Shown one piece after another: positions 43,036 to 52,245 of a stretch of 64,000 nt of DNA (position 1 is the first letter of the stretch; the number at the start of each line of letters is the position of its first letter). This DNA is from Nitrospirillum viridazoti CBAmc (GTDB taxonomy: Bacteria; Pseudomonadota; Alphaproteobacteria; Azospirillales; Azospirillaceae): contig NZ_CP022112.1 of the NCBI RefSeq assembly GCF_000730165.1, positions 1,156,001 through 1,220,000 of the forward strand, written 5' to 3'. The notes below the pieces were generated by a model that was given only the letters and a program-made list of their open reading frames with translations, ran no database searches and had not been told where the DNA came from. Both the position numbers and the translations under genes were made by a program.

Positions 43036-43758
43036 CTACGGGTCCAGCTGGACGGTAATCGCGTTGCCGGCGGCAAGGTCCTGCAGGCCCGGGACGTTCA
43101 GAAGCTCAATGGAATGGTCGGCCAGGGGTCGGATGAGCCGCCTGCCTTTGAGCAGGGAAATGGTGCGGGACACCGTTTCCATCGTCAGACCCAGATAATC
43201 GGCGATATCCGTCCTTGTCATGGCCAGCGGCAGGTGACGGTCTTCGGTGGAATGGTTCCGCCGCTGCAGAAGGGTGAGCAGGAACGATGAGAGCCGCTCC
43301 GTGGCGTCTTTGCGCCCCAGCAGCAGCATCTGGTCCTGGGCGATCTGCAACTCCGTCATCGTCCAGGCCAGCAGAGCCTTGCGCAGCCCATGGTCGCGTT
43401 CCAGCAGCGCGGCCAGTTGCCGGCGGCCCATATGGCGCAGGATGACCGGCGAGATCGCCTCGGCGGAATGCAGATAACGATCGTCCAGCGACAGACCGAG
43501 CATGTCACCCGGAAATGCGAAGCCGATGATCTGACGCCGGCCGTCCGGCATCATCTTGAACAGCCGAACCGCACCGGACACGACGATGTGGATGTCCGTC
43601 GCCAGTTCCCCTTCACTCAAGATGCTTTGTTCCTTGGCATAAGCGACGGGCTCTGTGAAGGCGCCAGGCAGATTGTGGTGTCGAATGGAGTCGGCGATGG
43701 TCAAGGCGGTAGGCAGGTCGGCGAGATGCGATTCCTGTGAATTGGAGAAACCCATCAT
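43036..43758 (-). CDS. Crp/Fnr-family transcriptional regulator, FixK-like
   Basis: 240 residues: a cyclic-nucleotide-binding-like beta-roll (about 45-125), a long dimer helix, and an HTH with recognition helix containing E194-T-V-S197-R198, the E..SR signature that reads TTGA half-sites. The protein contains no cysteine at all, so it cannot hold an Fnr-type iron-sulfur cluster. Control would be transcriptional, as for FixK, or by another ligand. Boxes matching its expected target stand before the surrounding operons. It is the only transcription factor in the island and is divergent from universal stress protein 2. Confidence 0.87.
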   Translation of the reverse strand: MMGFSNSQESHLADLPTALTIADSIRHHNLPGAFTEPVAYAKEQSILSEGELATDIHIVVSGAVRLFKMMPDGRRQIIGFAFPGDMLGLSLDDRYLHSAEAISPVILRHMGRRQLAALLERDHGLRKALLAWTMTELQIAQDQMLLLGRKDATERLSSFLLTLLQRRNHSTEDRHLPLAMTRTDIADYLGLTMETVSRTISLLKGRRLIRPLADHSIELLNVPGLQDLAAGNAITVQLDP

Positions 43759-44119
43759 TCAGTTCTCCCTTTGACGCGTCGACGGGAAGTCATCGGAGAC
43801 AATTCAATTTATTGTCACAGGAGGCCAAGATCTATGATTAAAGATATACATACACGTTAGATAAATACTAAAGTGACAGTGTGTTGTGTTTTGTTTTTAA
43901 AGAAGCACAACATGTGCTATTAATTTGGTGCGTATCAAAACAATTTTCCCGCTAATCCAATAATAGACTTATGGAGTCTACTGAAATTTATTTATTTTTA
44001 ATAAACTTTTTTTATTCAAATTAAAATAATGCCGTCTTGATTTACCTTATTATCCATTGCGTCCGAGACGCCCCGCCTGTGGCCAGCCTAGGTTTTATGT
44101 GCCTCCTAGCCGGGATTGG
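43759..44119. promoter_or_regulatory. AT-rich intergenic region with inverted repeats
   Basis: About 360 nt upstream of the regulator. The part 43830-44060 is strongly AT-rich in an otherwise GC-rich window. It contains two perfect 6-nt inverted repeats: AGCACA/TGTGCT (43904-43918) and TAGACT/AGTCTA (43964-43980), plus several T and A runs near 43985-44030. No open frame is supported. It may hold promoters, a silencing region or a small RNA; none can be proven by eye. Confidence 0.5.
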
Positions 44120-44133
44120 TTGAGATGCATCAA
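44120..44133 (+). promoter_or_regulatory. Crp/Fnr (FixK)-like box before universal stress protein 2
   Basis: TTGAGATGCATCAA followed by GG, an almost complete palindrome. CAGATT lies 36 nt after the box start. The predicted start point is about 50 nt before the ATG. Confidence 0.7.
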
Positions 44134-44217
44134 GGTCCCAGCCGCCAATTTGCGTCAGATTGCAATTCACGGTTGGGAACCCCTCTCCGGCCGCTGCATG
44201 GAATGAGGGCGGGCGTG

Positions 44218-45051
44218 ATGATCAAGGAAATTCTCGTCCATCTGGACGGCAGCGCCGACGACGAAAGCCGGATCATCCATGCCGACCATCTGGCGGGTAT
44301 GCATCAGGCCCACATCCGGGGCCTTTACCTCAATCTCCTGCCAGAACCGCCGGTCGGCATCTCCCACTACGCCATCAGCCGGAGCTTGATGTCCCAACGG
44401 CTTGATGAGACCCGAACACAGTGCCGGTCGGTCGAACACGCGCTGGAGCGGCGATTTGCAAAGCTCTCCGCATCCCATGACCTGCGCCGCTTCGACTGTA
44501 TCGCGGCGAATGTCGGCGATGTCGTCATGGCCCAGGCCCAGACGGCGGACCTGATGGTGGTACGCACCCCTTACCGCATCGACAAACCGAACCGCGCCAG
44601 CACCGTGGTGGAGGCGGCGCTGTTCGGATCGGGCCGCGGCGTGTTCGTCATTCCGGAAGAGGACCCTTTGCGGCTGCGCCCCATGGATACCATTCTCGTC
44701 GCCTGGAAAAACAGCCGCGAAGCGGCGAACGCGGTGGCGCAGGCCATGCCGTTTCTCCGCCAGGCAAAAGAGGTCGTCATCGCCACCGTCGCCACCGACG
44801 GGCCGGAGGAGGTTCCCGGCGACCGCGATCTGGCCAGCTATCTGGAGCGGCATGACGTGGCCGCCGAGATCCGGCGGCTGGGCAAATGGGACACTGTCGC
44901 CGCCGGGCTGTTCAACGAGGCGGAGCTGCTGAACGCCGGCCTGATCGTGGCGGGCGCCTACAGCCATTCCCGCCTGCGGGAATGGGCGTTGGGCGGCGTC
45001 ACCCGGGACATCCTGACCAAAACGCCGATACCGGCCTTGCTGGCCCACTAG
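44218..45051 (+). CDS. Universal stress protein (UspA family), copy 2
   Basis: 277 residues, paralog of the protein at 35359 over its full length (MIKEILVHLDG start, RTPYRIDK, DTILVAWKNSREAANAV, RLREWALGGVTRDILTKTPIPALLAH end). The ATG at the shared MIKE start lies behind GAGG, so an upstream in-frame ATG (MRAGV) is probably not used. Likely co-transcribed with the P-type ATPase 71 nt downstream. Confidence 0.87.
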   Translation: MIKEILVHLDGSADDESRIIHADHLAGMHQAHIRGLYLNLLPEPPVGISHYAISRSLMSQRLDETRTQCRSVEHALERRFAKLSASHDLRRFDCIAANVGDVVMAQAQTADLMVVRTPYRIDKPNRASTVVEAALFGSGRGVFVIPEEDPLRLRPMDTILVAWKNSREAANAVAQAMPFLRQAKEVVIATVATDGPEEVPGDRDLASYLERHDVAAEIRRLGKWDTVAAGLFNEAELLNAGLIVAGAYSHSRLREWALGGVTRDILTKTPIPALLAH

Positions 45052-45122
45052 GGTCCCCGGCCCTTGCAGGGTCGAGAACATCAGGAGGAGGCTCTGATGG
45101 CGTACGGTGCCGCAGTGGGACC

Positions 45123-47666
45123 ATGCAGGGGGCCATGTTGAACACCTGCCCGCCCGCCATCTGGGCCTTGCCGCTGGCCGACCTGTTGGCGGCACTGCCG
45201 GCCGATGCCGGTGGCCTCATGACGGCGGAGGCGGAGCAACGACTACTGCGGTGGGGGCCCAACCAGGCGTTGGACCGCCGCCGGCGACCCGCTTGGCTGG
45301 ACTTCCTGGCCCGTTTCGCCAATCCGCTGGTGTTGATCCTGCTGTTCGCCAGCGCCCTGTCGGCGGCCACCGGCAACACCTCCAGCTTCGTCATCGTCCT
45401 GGCCGTCGTCTTGCTGAGCGTCGTGCTGGACTTCATTCAGGAGCGGCAGGCCGAAGCAGCGGTGGAAGCCCTGCGCCGCACCGTCGCCGTGCGGGTCCAG
45501 CTATGGCGCGACGGCCATGAGACGACCGTGCCGCTGGAGCAACTGGTGCCGGGTGACGTGGTGCGGCTGGCGGCTGGCGACCTGGTCCCTGCCGACTGCC
45601 GCCTGCTGGAAGCGCGCGACCTGTTCGTGAACCAGGCCATCCTGACGGGTGAGCCCTACCCGGTGGAGAAGCGCGCGGACCAGGGGCCCCTGCTCACCGG
45701 CGCGCCTGGGGAGGCGACCGCCTGCCTGTTCATGGGCACCTCCGTCCTCGCCGGCAGCGCCACGGCCGTCGTCTGCCAGACGGGCGGCGCCACCCTGTTC
45801 GGACAGATGAGCCGCAGCCTGCAATCGGCGGCGCCACCGACGGCTTTTGAAACCGGGGTCCGCCGGTTCGGCTTCCTGATTCTGCGGCTCACCTTTTTCC
45901 TGGTCCTGTTCGTGCTGGCGGTGAATTCCCTGTTCCACCGCCCCTGGCTGGACTCCCTGATGTTCGCGCTGGCCCTGGCGGTGGGGCTGACGCCCGAACT
46001 GCTGCCCATGATCGTCACGGTGACCCTGGCGCGCGGCGCCCTGCGGCTGGCCAAGCGCAGGGTGATCGTCAAGCGGCTGGCGTCCATGCACAATGTCGGC
46101 GCCATGGATGTGCTGTGCACCGACAAGACGGGAACACTGACCCAGGCCGCCATCCAACTGGTGCGCACGCTGGATGGTGAGGGGAAGGATGACCCCCGCC
46201 TTTTCGAGCTGGCCTACATCAACAGCCGGTTTGAAACCGGCCTGCACAGCCCCATGGACGAGGCCATCCTGGCCCATGGCCAGATCGACATGACCGCTTG
46301 GCGGAAGTGCGACGAGGTACCTTTCGATTTCGAGCGCCGGCGCGTGTCGGTCCTGGCGGAAAACCATGGAACCAAACTGCTGGTGGTCAAAGGCGCGCCG
46401 GAGGACATGGTGCGGCTGTCCGGCCAGTGGCGCGGACCGGGGGGAACGCTTCGCCCCTTGGATGAGGAGGCCCAGGCGCGGCTGGGTGCCCAATTCCAGT
46501 CGCTGGGCCATGACGGCTATCGCGTGCTGGCCGTCGCCACCCGGCCGCTGCCGCCGGACCGCCAACACATCGACCGCGCCGATGAACACGACCTGGTCTT
46601 CGAAGGGCATCTCGCCTTCCTGGATCCGCCCAAGGCCAGCGCCACGGCCGCCGTGACCACGCTTGCGCGATCCGGCGTCGACATCAAGATATTGACCGGC
46701 GACACCGAGGCGGTCACCCGGCACCTGTGCGCGCAGCTGAACCTGCCCATCACCGGACTGTTGACGGGCGAGGAACTGCAGGCCCTGAACAGTGAGGCGT
46801 TACACGCGCGGCTGAAACAGGTGAACGTCTTCTGCCGCGTGACGCCGCAGCAGAAGGAGCGTGTGCTGTCAGCCTGCCGCCGGGCTGGGCACGTCGTGGG
46901 TTTCATGGGGGATGGGGTCAACGACGCCGCCGCCCTGCACGCCGCCGATGTCGGCATTTCCGTGGATAGCGCCGCCGACGTGGCCAAGGAGGCCGCCAGC
47001 CTTATCCTGTTGGACCAGGATCTTTCCGTCGTGCACGAGGCCGTGCTGGAGGGGCGGCGCACGGTCCTGAACGTCACCAAGTACGTCCTGATGGGCAGCA
47101 GTTCCAATTTCGGCAACATGTTCAGCATGGCCGGCGCGGCCTTGTTCCTGCCCTTCCTGCCCATGCTGCCAGTGCAGGTTCTGCTGAACAACCTGCTCTA
47201 TGACGCGTCGGAGGCGGGCATCCCCTTCGACCGCGTGGAGGAGGAGGCGCTGACGCGGCCGGTGCACTGGAACCTGCCCCTGATCCTGCGCTTCATGCTG
47301 GTGCTGGGCCCGGTCAGCTCTCTGTTCGACTTCCTGACCTTTTACGTCCTGCTGCACCTGTTGCATGCCCACGAGGCCCTGTTCCAGACCGGCTGGTTCA
47401 TCGAGAGCCTGGCGACACAGGTGCTGGTGATCTTCGTCATCCGCACGCCCCGCGCACCCTGGCGCGGCCGGCCCCATCCCCTGTTGGCCGGGTTGGCCGT
47501 GTCCACGGCGGCGCTGGCCGCGCTGCTGCCGCTGACCCCCTTGGGAGGGCTGTTCGGACTGGTCGCGCCACCGCCCGCCTTCTATCTGTTCCTGGTCGGG
47601 GCCATCGTGGTCTACCTCATGCTGGCGGAGGGCGTTAAAAGGCTGTTCTTCAAGAGATTTTCCTGA
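45123..47666 (+). CDS. mgtA: P-type ATPase, MgtA-like magnesium importer
   Basis: 847 residues (start could be four codons later). It shows the P-type features: TGEPYPVEK actuator loop, the phosphorylation motif DKTGTLTQ, KGAPEDM nucleotide-binding, GDGVNDAAAL hinge, and a C-terminal six-helix region. The M4 segment with VGLTPELLPMIVT and the ending LLYDASEAGIPFD match type IIIB (Mg2+) ATPases rather than Ca or heavy-metal pumps. Its placement behind universal stress protein 2 suggests expression in low oxygen or starvation; no Mg-sensing leader was recognised. Confidence 0.88.
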   Translation: MQGAMLNTCPPAIWALPLADLLAALPADAGGLMTAEAEQRLLRWGPNQALDRRRRPAWLDFLARFANPLVLILLFASALSAATGNTSSFVIVLAVVLLSVVLDFIQERQAEAAVEALRRTVAVRVQLWRDGHETTVPLEQLVPGDVVRLAAGDLVPADCRLLEARDLFVNQAILTGEPYPVEKRADQGPLLTGAPGEATACLFMGTSVLAGSATAVVCQTGGATLFGQMSRSLQSAAPPTAFETGVRRFGFLILRLTFFLVLFVLAVNSLFHRPWLDSLMFALALAVGLTPELLPMIVTVTLARGALRLAKRRVIVKRLASMHNVGAMDVLCTDKTGTLTQAAIQLVRTLDGEGKDDPRLFELAYINSRFETGLHSPMDEAILAHGQIDMTAWRKCDEVPFDFERRRVSVLAENHGTKLLVVKGAPEDMVRLSGQWRGPGGTLRPLDEEAQARLGAQFQSLGHDGYRVLAVATRPLPPDRQHIDRADEHDLVFEGHLAFLDPPKASATAAVTTLARSGVDIKILTGDTEAVTRHLCAQLNLPITGLLTGEELQALNSEALHARLKQVNVFCRVTPQQKERVLSACRRAGHVVGFMGDGVNDAAALHAADVGISVDSAADVAKEAASLILLDQDLSVVHEAVLEGRRTVLNVTKYVLMGSSSNFGNMFSMAGAALFLPFLPMLPVQVLLNNLLYDASEAGIPFDRVEEEALTRPVHWNLPLILRFMLVLGPVSSLFDFLTFYVLLHLLHAHEALFQTGWFIESLATQVLVIFVIRTPRAPWRGRPHPLLAGLAVSTAALAALLPLTPLGGLFGLVAPPPAFYLFLVGAIVVYLMLAEGVKRLFFKRFS

Positions 47667-47691
47667 TCAGGAGTTCCCCTTCGGTCGCCTG

Positions 47692-49185
47692 TCAATGATC
47701 CGCTGCGGGCGCGTTCCACCAGCCCCCGCCCAGGGCTGCGAACAGCGCCACGGTATCCTGGTAACGGCTGGCGCGCGCGGCGATGACGGAAAGCTTGGCC
47801 GTGCGGTACTGGACATCGGCGACCAGCACGTCCGCCTGGGCGGCGAGGCCGGCGGCGAAATTCGCCTGGGTCAGCGCCAGCGCGGCACCGGCCGTCTTTT
47901 CCGCCTGTTCCAGCAGGGCCAGGCTTTCCGCGTCATGCTCAAGCGCGCGCAGCACGTCCGCCACCTGCTGGAAGGCGTTCAGGACGGTCTGGCGATAGGC
48001 AGCGGCGGCGGCGTCATAGGCATCGATGGCAGCCTGGCGCTGATAGGACAGCGCGCCGCCATTGAATATCGGCTGGGCTACGCCGGCGCCCACGCTCCAC
48101 ACACCGCTGCCGGCCTGGAACAGCGTGTCGGACGACGTGCTGGAAACCCCGAACGATCCATCCAACGTGACGCTCGGCAGTAAGGCCGCCGTGGCCACGC
48201 CGATGGCGGCGCTGGCCGCGTGCAATGCGCTTTCCGCCTGCAGGATGTCGGGACGTTGCCGCACCAGCGCCGAGGGCAGCGACAGGGGAAGCGAGCGGGG
48301 CAGCGTCAGCTCGCTGAAATTGAAGAACGGCGGCTGCCAATCCGCCGGCAGCCGGCCGACCAGTACGGCCATCTGGTGCCGGGCCTGTGCCTGCTTCTGG
48401 CGCAGGCCCGGCAATGACGCCTCCGTCGCCTCCAACTGCGCCCGCAGGCTCAATACCGCAGCCTGGCCCGCCGTCCCCGCGGTTGCGTGCACAATGGCCA
48501 GACGGACCTGTTCCCGTTCCAACGCGACAATGGCCACGGTGGCCTCAATCTGGGCGTCATAGGCGGCACTGGCGATGGCCGTGTCGACAAGGGTGGTGGC
48601 GAGCGTCAGCGCGGCAGCGCGCATGGCGTTGCGTTGATAGTCCACCTGGGCGGCCAGTCCCTCCACACGCCTGTGCTCGCCCCCGAAAATATCCAGGGCG
48701 TAGCTGACCGACGCCGACAGGGTGAACAGGTTGAAGGCACCTTGCCTCGCTCCGCCTGCCGCGTTCCGGGACTCCCGCTGGCGCGCCATATCAGCCCCGG
48801 CATCCGCCTGGGGCCAGAAGATGCCTTCACCAGCCTTCAGGGTGTCCTGCGCCTGCCGTAGGGTTGCCTCGGTGGCGGCCAGGCTGGGACTGTCGGCCAA
48901 GCCCTGCCGCACCAGACCGTCCAGCGCCGGGCAATCGAACAGGTGCCACCAGTCGGCCGGCAGCCGCGCCTCCCCGTCGATGGTCTGGACGGTGCCGTCC
49001 GCCGCCACCGTGGACCGAAGGGCCGGGCCTTCGGCATAGCCGCTGGCGACCGGCGCGTCGGGCGCCTTGAAGTCCGGCCCGACGGTGCAACCGGCAAGCA
49101 AGGCGACCAGGGCGACGGCCGGCGTCAGGGCCGGGTAGACGCGCCGCGCCAAGGTGGCCGTGTTATTTCGCACCGATATAGACAT
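47692..49185 (-). CDS. NodT/TolC-family outer-membrane efflux lipoprotein
   Basis: 497 residues. A lipoprotein signal ends in LLAGC (Cys33). The sequence then starts TVGPDFKAPDAPV, the hallmark of NodT-type factors. Two coiled-coil/beta-barrel halves follow (ATEATLRQAQDTLK around 105-120, and AALLPSVTLDGSFGV near 345). The protein would form the outer-membrane channel for the ABC exporter encoded upstream. Its 5' end overlaps the membrane-fusion gene by 23 nt. Confidence 0.87.
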   Translation of the reverse strand: MSISVRNNTATLARRVYPALTPAVALVALLAGCTVGPDFKAPDAPVASGYAEGPALRSTVAADGTVQTIDGEARLPADWWHLFDCPALDGLVRQGLADSPSLAATEATLRQAQDTLKAGEGIFWPQADAGADMARQRESRNAAGGARQGAFNLFTLSASVSYALDIFGGEHRRVEGLAAQVDYQRNAMRAAALTLATTLVDTAIASAAYDAQIEATVAIVALEREQVRLAIVHATAGTAGQAAVLSLRAQLEATEASLPGLRQKQAQARHQMAVLVGRLPADWQPPFFNFSELTLPRSLPLSLPSALVRQRPDILQAESALHAASAAIGVATAALLPSVTLDGSFGVSSTSSDTLFQAGSGVWSVGAGVAQPIFNGGALSYQRQAAIDAYDAAAAAYRQTVLNAFQQVADVLRALEHDAESLALLEQAEKTAGAALALTQANFAAGLAAQADVLVADVQYRTAKLSVIAARASRYQDTVALFAALGGGWWNAPAADH

Positions 49186-50134
49186 CGACCAACTGCCCCG
49201 GATAGAGGTTGAGGTTCGCCGGCTTGTCGAAGCGGAAGATGATGGGCAGCACCCGCACGTCGACCCGCTCCTGCCGCTGGTTCGACAGTTCGATCTTGGG
49301 CGAGACGTAGGGCTGCATCCGCTCATAGGTCAGCGGCAGGTTGATGTCCGTGCCCTGCACATACATGCGGGCGACCATCTTCTCCGCCGGCGGCAGGCGG
49401 TTGATCAGAATCTCGTCGACATAACAGCGAATCTCCAATTCCTCCGGTGCCGATCCGATGATGACCAAGGGCAGATAGCCCTGGATGTAGCCGTCATAGG
49501 CGCCTTGCGATGAGACGTAGCTGCCGGCGGCGGCCTGGATCGACAGCACGATGCCATCCCTGGGGGCCCTGATGGTGTATTTGCGCAGCAGCGCCTCCGA
49601 CGCGGCGGCGGCCCGGCTTAGGGCCACCTGCTGCCGTTCGACCACCCGCAGGTTGGTTTCCGCCACGGCCACGGCGTTGCGGGCGGTGTCGAGCGTGTCC
49701 TGGCTGACGGACTGGGGGTCCAGCGTGTAGGAGCGCTGCTGCTTGGCGAAGGTGTCGGCCACGCTCTTCAGACTGGCCCGCGCGTTGGCGATCTGGGCCA
49801 CGGCGACCTCCAACTGGGCCTTCTGCTGCCCGGTCGTTTCCCGCTGGACGGAATCATCGATGATCACCAGCGGGTCGCCCGCCTTGACCAGACTGCCTTC
49901 CGCCGCCAGAACGCGGGTGATGGGGCCGCTGACCTCAGGGAAGATGGCGATGTTCGCCCCGTGGGTCTGCCGGCTTTCCACAATGCCGTTGGCATAGATG
50001 CCGTTGGCGTAGGGATTGGGCGCCGGGCTGAACACAGGCGGCTGCGCCGACAGTTGCTGGGCGGCGACATAGGCGCTGACGATACCCAGCAGCAGGCCGA
50101 TGGCGGCGAACAGGAACAGGATCTTAAGTTTCAC
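49163..50134 (-). CDS. HlyD-family membrane fusion protein
   Basis: 323 residues with a GTG start placed six nt after GGAGG (a TTG two codons earlier is possible but touches the ribosome site). It has a single N-terminal transmembrane helix, a barrel-sandwich hybrid (FPEVSGPITRVLAAEGSLVKAGDPL), a coiled-coil hairpin (about 95-190) and a C-terminal beta domain. It bridges the inner-membrane ABC part and the outer-membrane channel. It overlaps the ATPase gene by 11 nt. Confidence 0.88.
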   Translation of the reverse strand: MKLKILFLFAAIGLLLGIVSAYVAAQQLSAQPPVFSPAPNPYANGIYANGIVESRQTHGANIAIFPEVSGPITRVLAAEGSLVKAGDPLVIIDDSVQRETTGQQKAQLEVAVAQIANARASLKSVADTFAKQQRSYTLDPQSVSQDTLDTARNAVAVAETNLRVVERQQVALSRAAAASEALLRKYTIRAPRDGIVLSIQAAAGSYVSSQGAYDGYIQGYLPLVIIGSAPEELEIRCYVDEILINRLPPAEKMVARMYVQGTDINLPLTYERMQPYVSPKIELSNQRQERVDVRVLPIIFRFDKPANLNLYPGQLVDVYIGAK

Positions 50135-50846
50135 CGGCAACCTCCATCGGCCCGGCGCCGGCCTGGGTGATCCCAGTCAGCTTGCCGTCTTCCATGTGCA
50201 TGATGCGGTTGGCGAATTCGAAGATGCGGGCGTCGTGGGTGATGATGATGATGCAGCGCTGGTCGGTCAGGAGTTCCCGCCGCACGAAGCTCAGGACAGT
50301 GCGACCGGTATCGCCGTCCAGGGACGCCGTCGGTTCATCCAGGATCAGGATCTCCGGGCGGCTGACGATGGCGCGCGCGATGGCCACCCGCTGCTGCTCG
50401 CCTCCGCTGAGCTTGACCGGCGGCAGGGCGGCGCGATTCTCCAGCCCCACGATCTTGAGATCGCGCAGGGCCTCCGCCATGGCTTCGTCCCAGTCCCGAT
50501 GTTGCAGGATCAGGGGAATGGCCACGTTCTCCTGTGTCGTCAGGCGGGGGAACAGGTGATAATCCTGGAAGACGAAGCCCAGCTTGCGCAGGCGGAAAGT
50601 GGCGATCTCGTCACCGGACAGGCGCCAGATGTCTGTGCCCTCGATCTCCACCGTGCCGGCGTTGGGGCGCAGGATGCCGGAAACCATGCTGAGCATGGTG
50701 GTCTTGCCGCTGCCCGACGGGCCGACGACGTATAGCATTTCGCCGAAAAACGCCTCGAAGCTGACGTTCTGGACGGCCAGTGTCCGCGTCGCCCCCTCCC
50801 CGAACCATTTGGTCAGTCCGGCGGCCCGGACGGCGACGTCGGCCAT
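50124..50846 (-). CDS. ABC transporter ATP-binding protein (MacB/DevA type)
   Basis: 240 residues. Walker A GPSGSGKTT (about 42-50), Q-loop FQDYHLFPRL, signature [14 protein letters not shown], Walker B ILILDEPTASLD and the H-loop THD are all present. It is of the LolD/MacB/DevA subfamily. The gene lies between the permease and the membrane fusion genes of one operon. Confidence 0.92.
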   Translation of the reverse strand: MADVAVRAAGLTKWFGEGATRTLAVQNVSFEAFFGEMLYVVGPSGSGKTTMLSMVSGILRPNAGTVEIEGTDIWRLSGDEIATFRLRKLGFVFQDYHLFPRLTTQENVAIPLILQHRDWDEAMAEALRDLKIVGLENRAALPPVKLSGGEQQRVAIARAIVSRPEILILDEPTASLDGDTGRTVLSFVRRELLTDQRCIIIITHDARIFEFANRIMHMEDGKLTGITQAGAGPMEVAGET

Positions 50847-50849
50847 GGC

Positions 50850-51986
50850 CTATCCCCGGAAGATGTCGAAGGGTTCGATGGTCAGCACCTTGCGGACCCC
50901 GACATAGCTGGAGATGCCGGCGATGATCACCACCATGGCGAAGGCCAGCCCGATGTTCGGAAAAGTGATGACGGCGGCGTAGTCGGGGATGCGCAAGCGG
51001 GCCAGCCAGATCATGACGGCGCACAATCCGATGCCCAGGCCGTAGCCGGTGAGCGCCGTGAACGCCGCCTGGAACAGGATCATGGCCACCAGCTCACGGC
51101 TCTTGGCGCCGATGGCCTTCAGGGCGCCGAACTTCTCCAGGTTCTCGATGATGAAGGTGTAGAAGGTCTGGCCGGAGATGGAGAGGCCGACGATGAAGCT
51201 GATGACGGTCATCAGCAGAATGTTGGTCCCGAGGCCGGTGCGGAAGGTGTAGAAGGCCGCGATCTTGTCGATGAACTGGTCCTTGGTCAGGGCCAGGTAG
51301 CCCATGGCGTGGACCCTGCCCGCAATGACCGCCGCGTCCGACGCCGTCTTGGGTTCGACCAGGATATAGGACGCGGTGAAGCGGGTATTCGGAAGGTACT
51401 GCAGGGCGCGATTGTAGGTCGTATAGAGCGTGGGCACGCCGAACAGGCCGCTGGTGGCCACCTCACCGATGCCCACGATCTTGACGCGATGGTCGTTCAG
51501 TTCGAATTCCGTGCCGATGGTTGGGTTTTCCAGCTTGGCGAATTCAGCGTCCTTGATGACGATGAACCCGTTCTCGGCGAAGATGTCCTGGATGTTGCCG
51601 TCGATCAGGCGCGGCCGGCCGAACAGCGTGGCGTCGTCCAGGCCCATGACGGTGACGAACTGGTAGGTGCCATCGCGCAGCTTGGCCAGGGCGCCGCCGG
51701 AATAGAGCGGCACGGCGTATTTCACCCCGGGTATGGACCGCACCTCATCCAGCACGTAATCGGGCATGGGAATGGAATTGGCCACCGTCTGCACGGCCGG
51801 ATCCATCACCCACATCGTGGCGCCGATATTGATGACCGTCGCCGACGACCGGCTCAGGACACCGGAGAACAGCGAGGTCATCTGGATCATCAGGAAAACG
51901 GCGAAGGTGATGCCCACCAGCAGGGCAGCGAACTTCGCCCTATCATTTACCAACAGCTTGTAGGCGATTTTGAAGATGCCAAGCAT
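50850..51986 (-). CDS. ABC transporter permease (DevC/FtsX-like)
   Basis: 378 residues. Four transmembrane helices (about 19-40, 255-285, 305-335, 345-370) flank a large periplasmic domain, as in MacB/DevC/FtsX permeases that work by mechanotransmission. The operon order permease-ATPase-HlyD-TolC resembles DevBCA-type glycolipid exporters of cyanobacteria. Export of a lipid or peptide is plausible, but the substrate is unknown. First gene of the operon, with a regulatory palindrome upstream. Confidence 0.87.
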   Translation of the reverse strand: MLGIFKIAYKLLVNDRAKFAALLVGITFAVFLMIQMTSLFSGVLSRSSATVINIGATMWVMDPAVQTVANSIPMPDYVLDEVRSIPGVKYAVPLYSGGALAKLRDGTYQFVTVMGLDDATLFGRPRLIDGNIQDIFAENGFIVIKDAEFAKLENPTIGTEFELNDHRVKIVGIGEVATSGLFGVPTLYTTYNRALQYLPNTRFTASYILVEPKTASDAAVIAGRVHAMGYLALTKDQFIDKIAAFYTFRTGLGTNILLMTVISFIVGLSISGQTFYTFIIENLEKFGALKAIGAKSRELVAMILFQAAFTALTGYGLGIGLCAVMIWLARLRIPDYAAVITFPNIGLAFAMVVIIAGISSYVGVRKVLTIEPFDIFRG

Positions 51987-52045
51987 CGGCGCCTTCCCGA
52001 TGAAACAAGCGACGCTTCACCTTAAATGCGGCACCGGGAAAGACA

Positions 52046-52059
52046 CTGATGTGGATCAG
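52046..52059 (-). promoter_or_regulatory. Crp/Fnr-like box before ABC exporter operon
   Basis: On the minus strand, CTGATCCACATCAG is a perfect-arm palindrome related to TTGAT-N4-ATCAA. A TTTAAG -10-like sequence lies about 33-38 nt after the box start, as at 52152. Confidence 0.55.
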
Positions 52060-52151
52060 GACGGCTGGAATATTCGCCGAATGAATCTTCATGTACTTAA
52101 GCGAAGTACGACGGGCACCGCCAGCAGCCGCAAAGCCGAAAGACAACCCCC

Positions 52152-52165
52152 TTGAGCCAAATCAA
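52152..52165 (+). promoter_or_regulatory. Crp/Fnr (FixK)-like box before DUF3775-patatin operon
   Basis: TTGAGCCAAATCAA followed by GG. The sequence ATTCCTTTAA begins 29 nt after the box start, the same distance as ATTCCCTTAA after the box at 33672, giving a -10 like TAAGCG/TTTAAG. The predicted start is about 46 nt before the ATG. Confidence 0.7.
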
Positions 52166-52245
52166 GGATATATCCCGCCAATTCCTTTAAGCGTTCAAGA
52201 CCACGCACGCCCACGGTCGCTGCCGGCCGGACAAGGGAGAGGACC

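Noticed and set aside
43036-43758. Oxygen-sensing Fnr with an iron-sulfur cluster
   Set aside because: The protein has no cysteine, so it cannot ligate a cluster; FixK-like is the better call.
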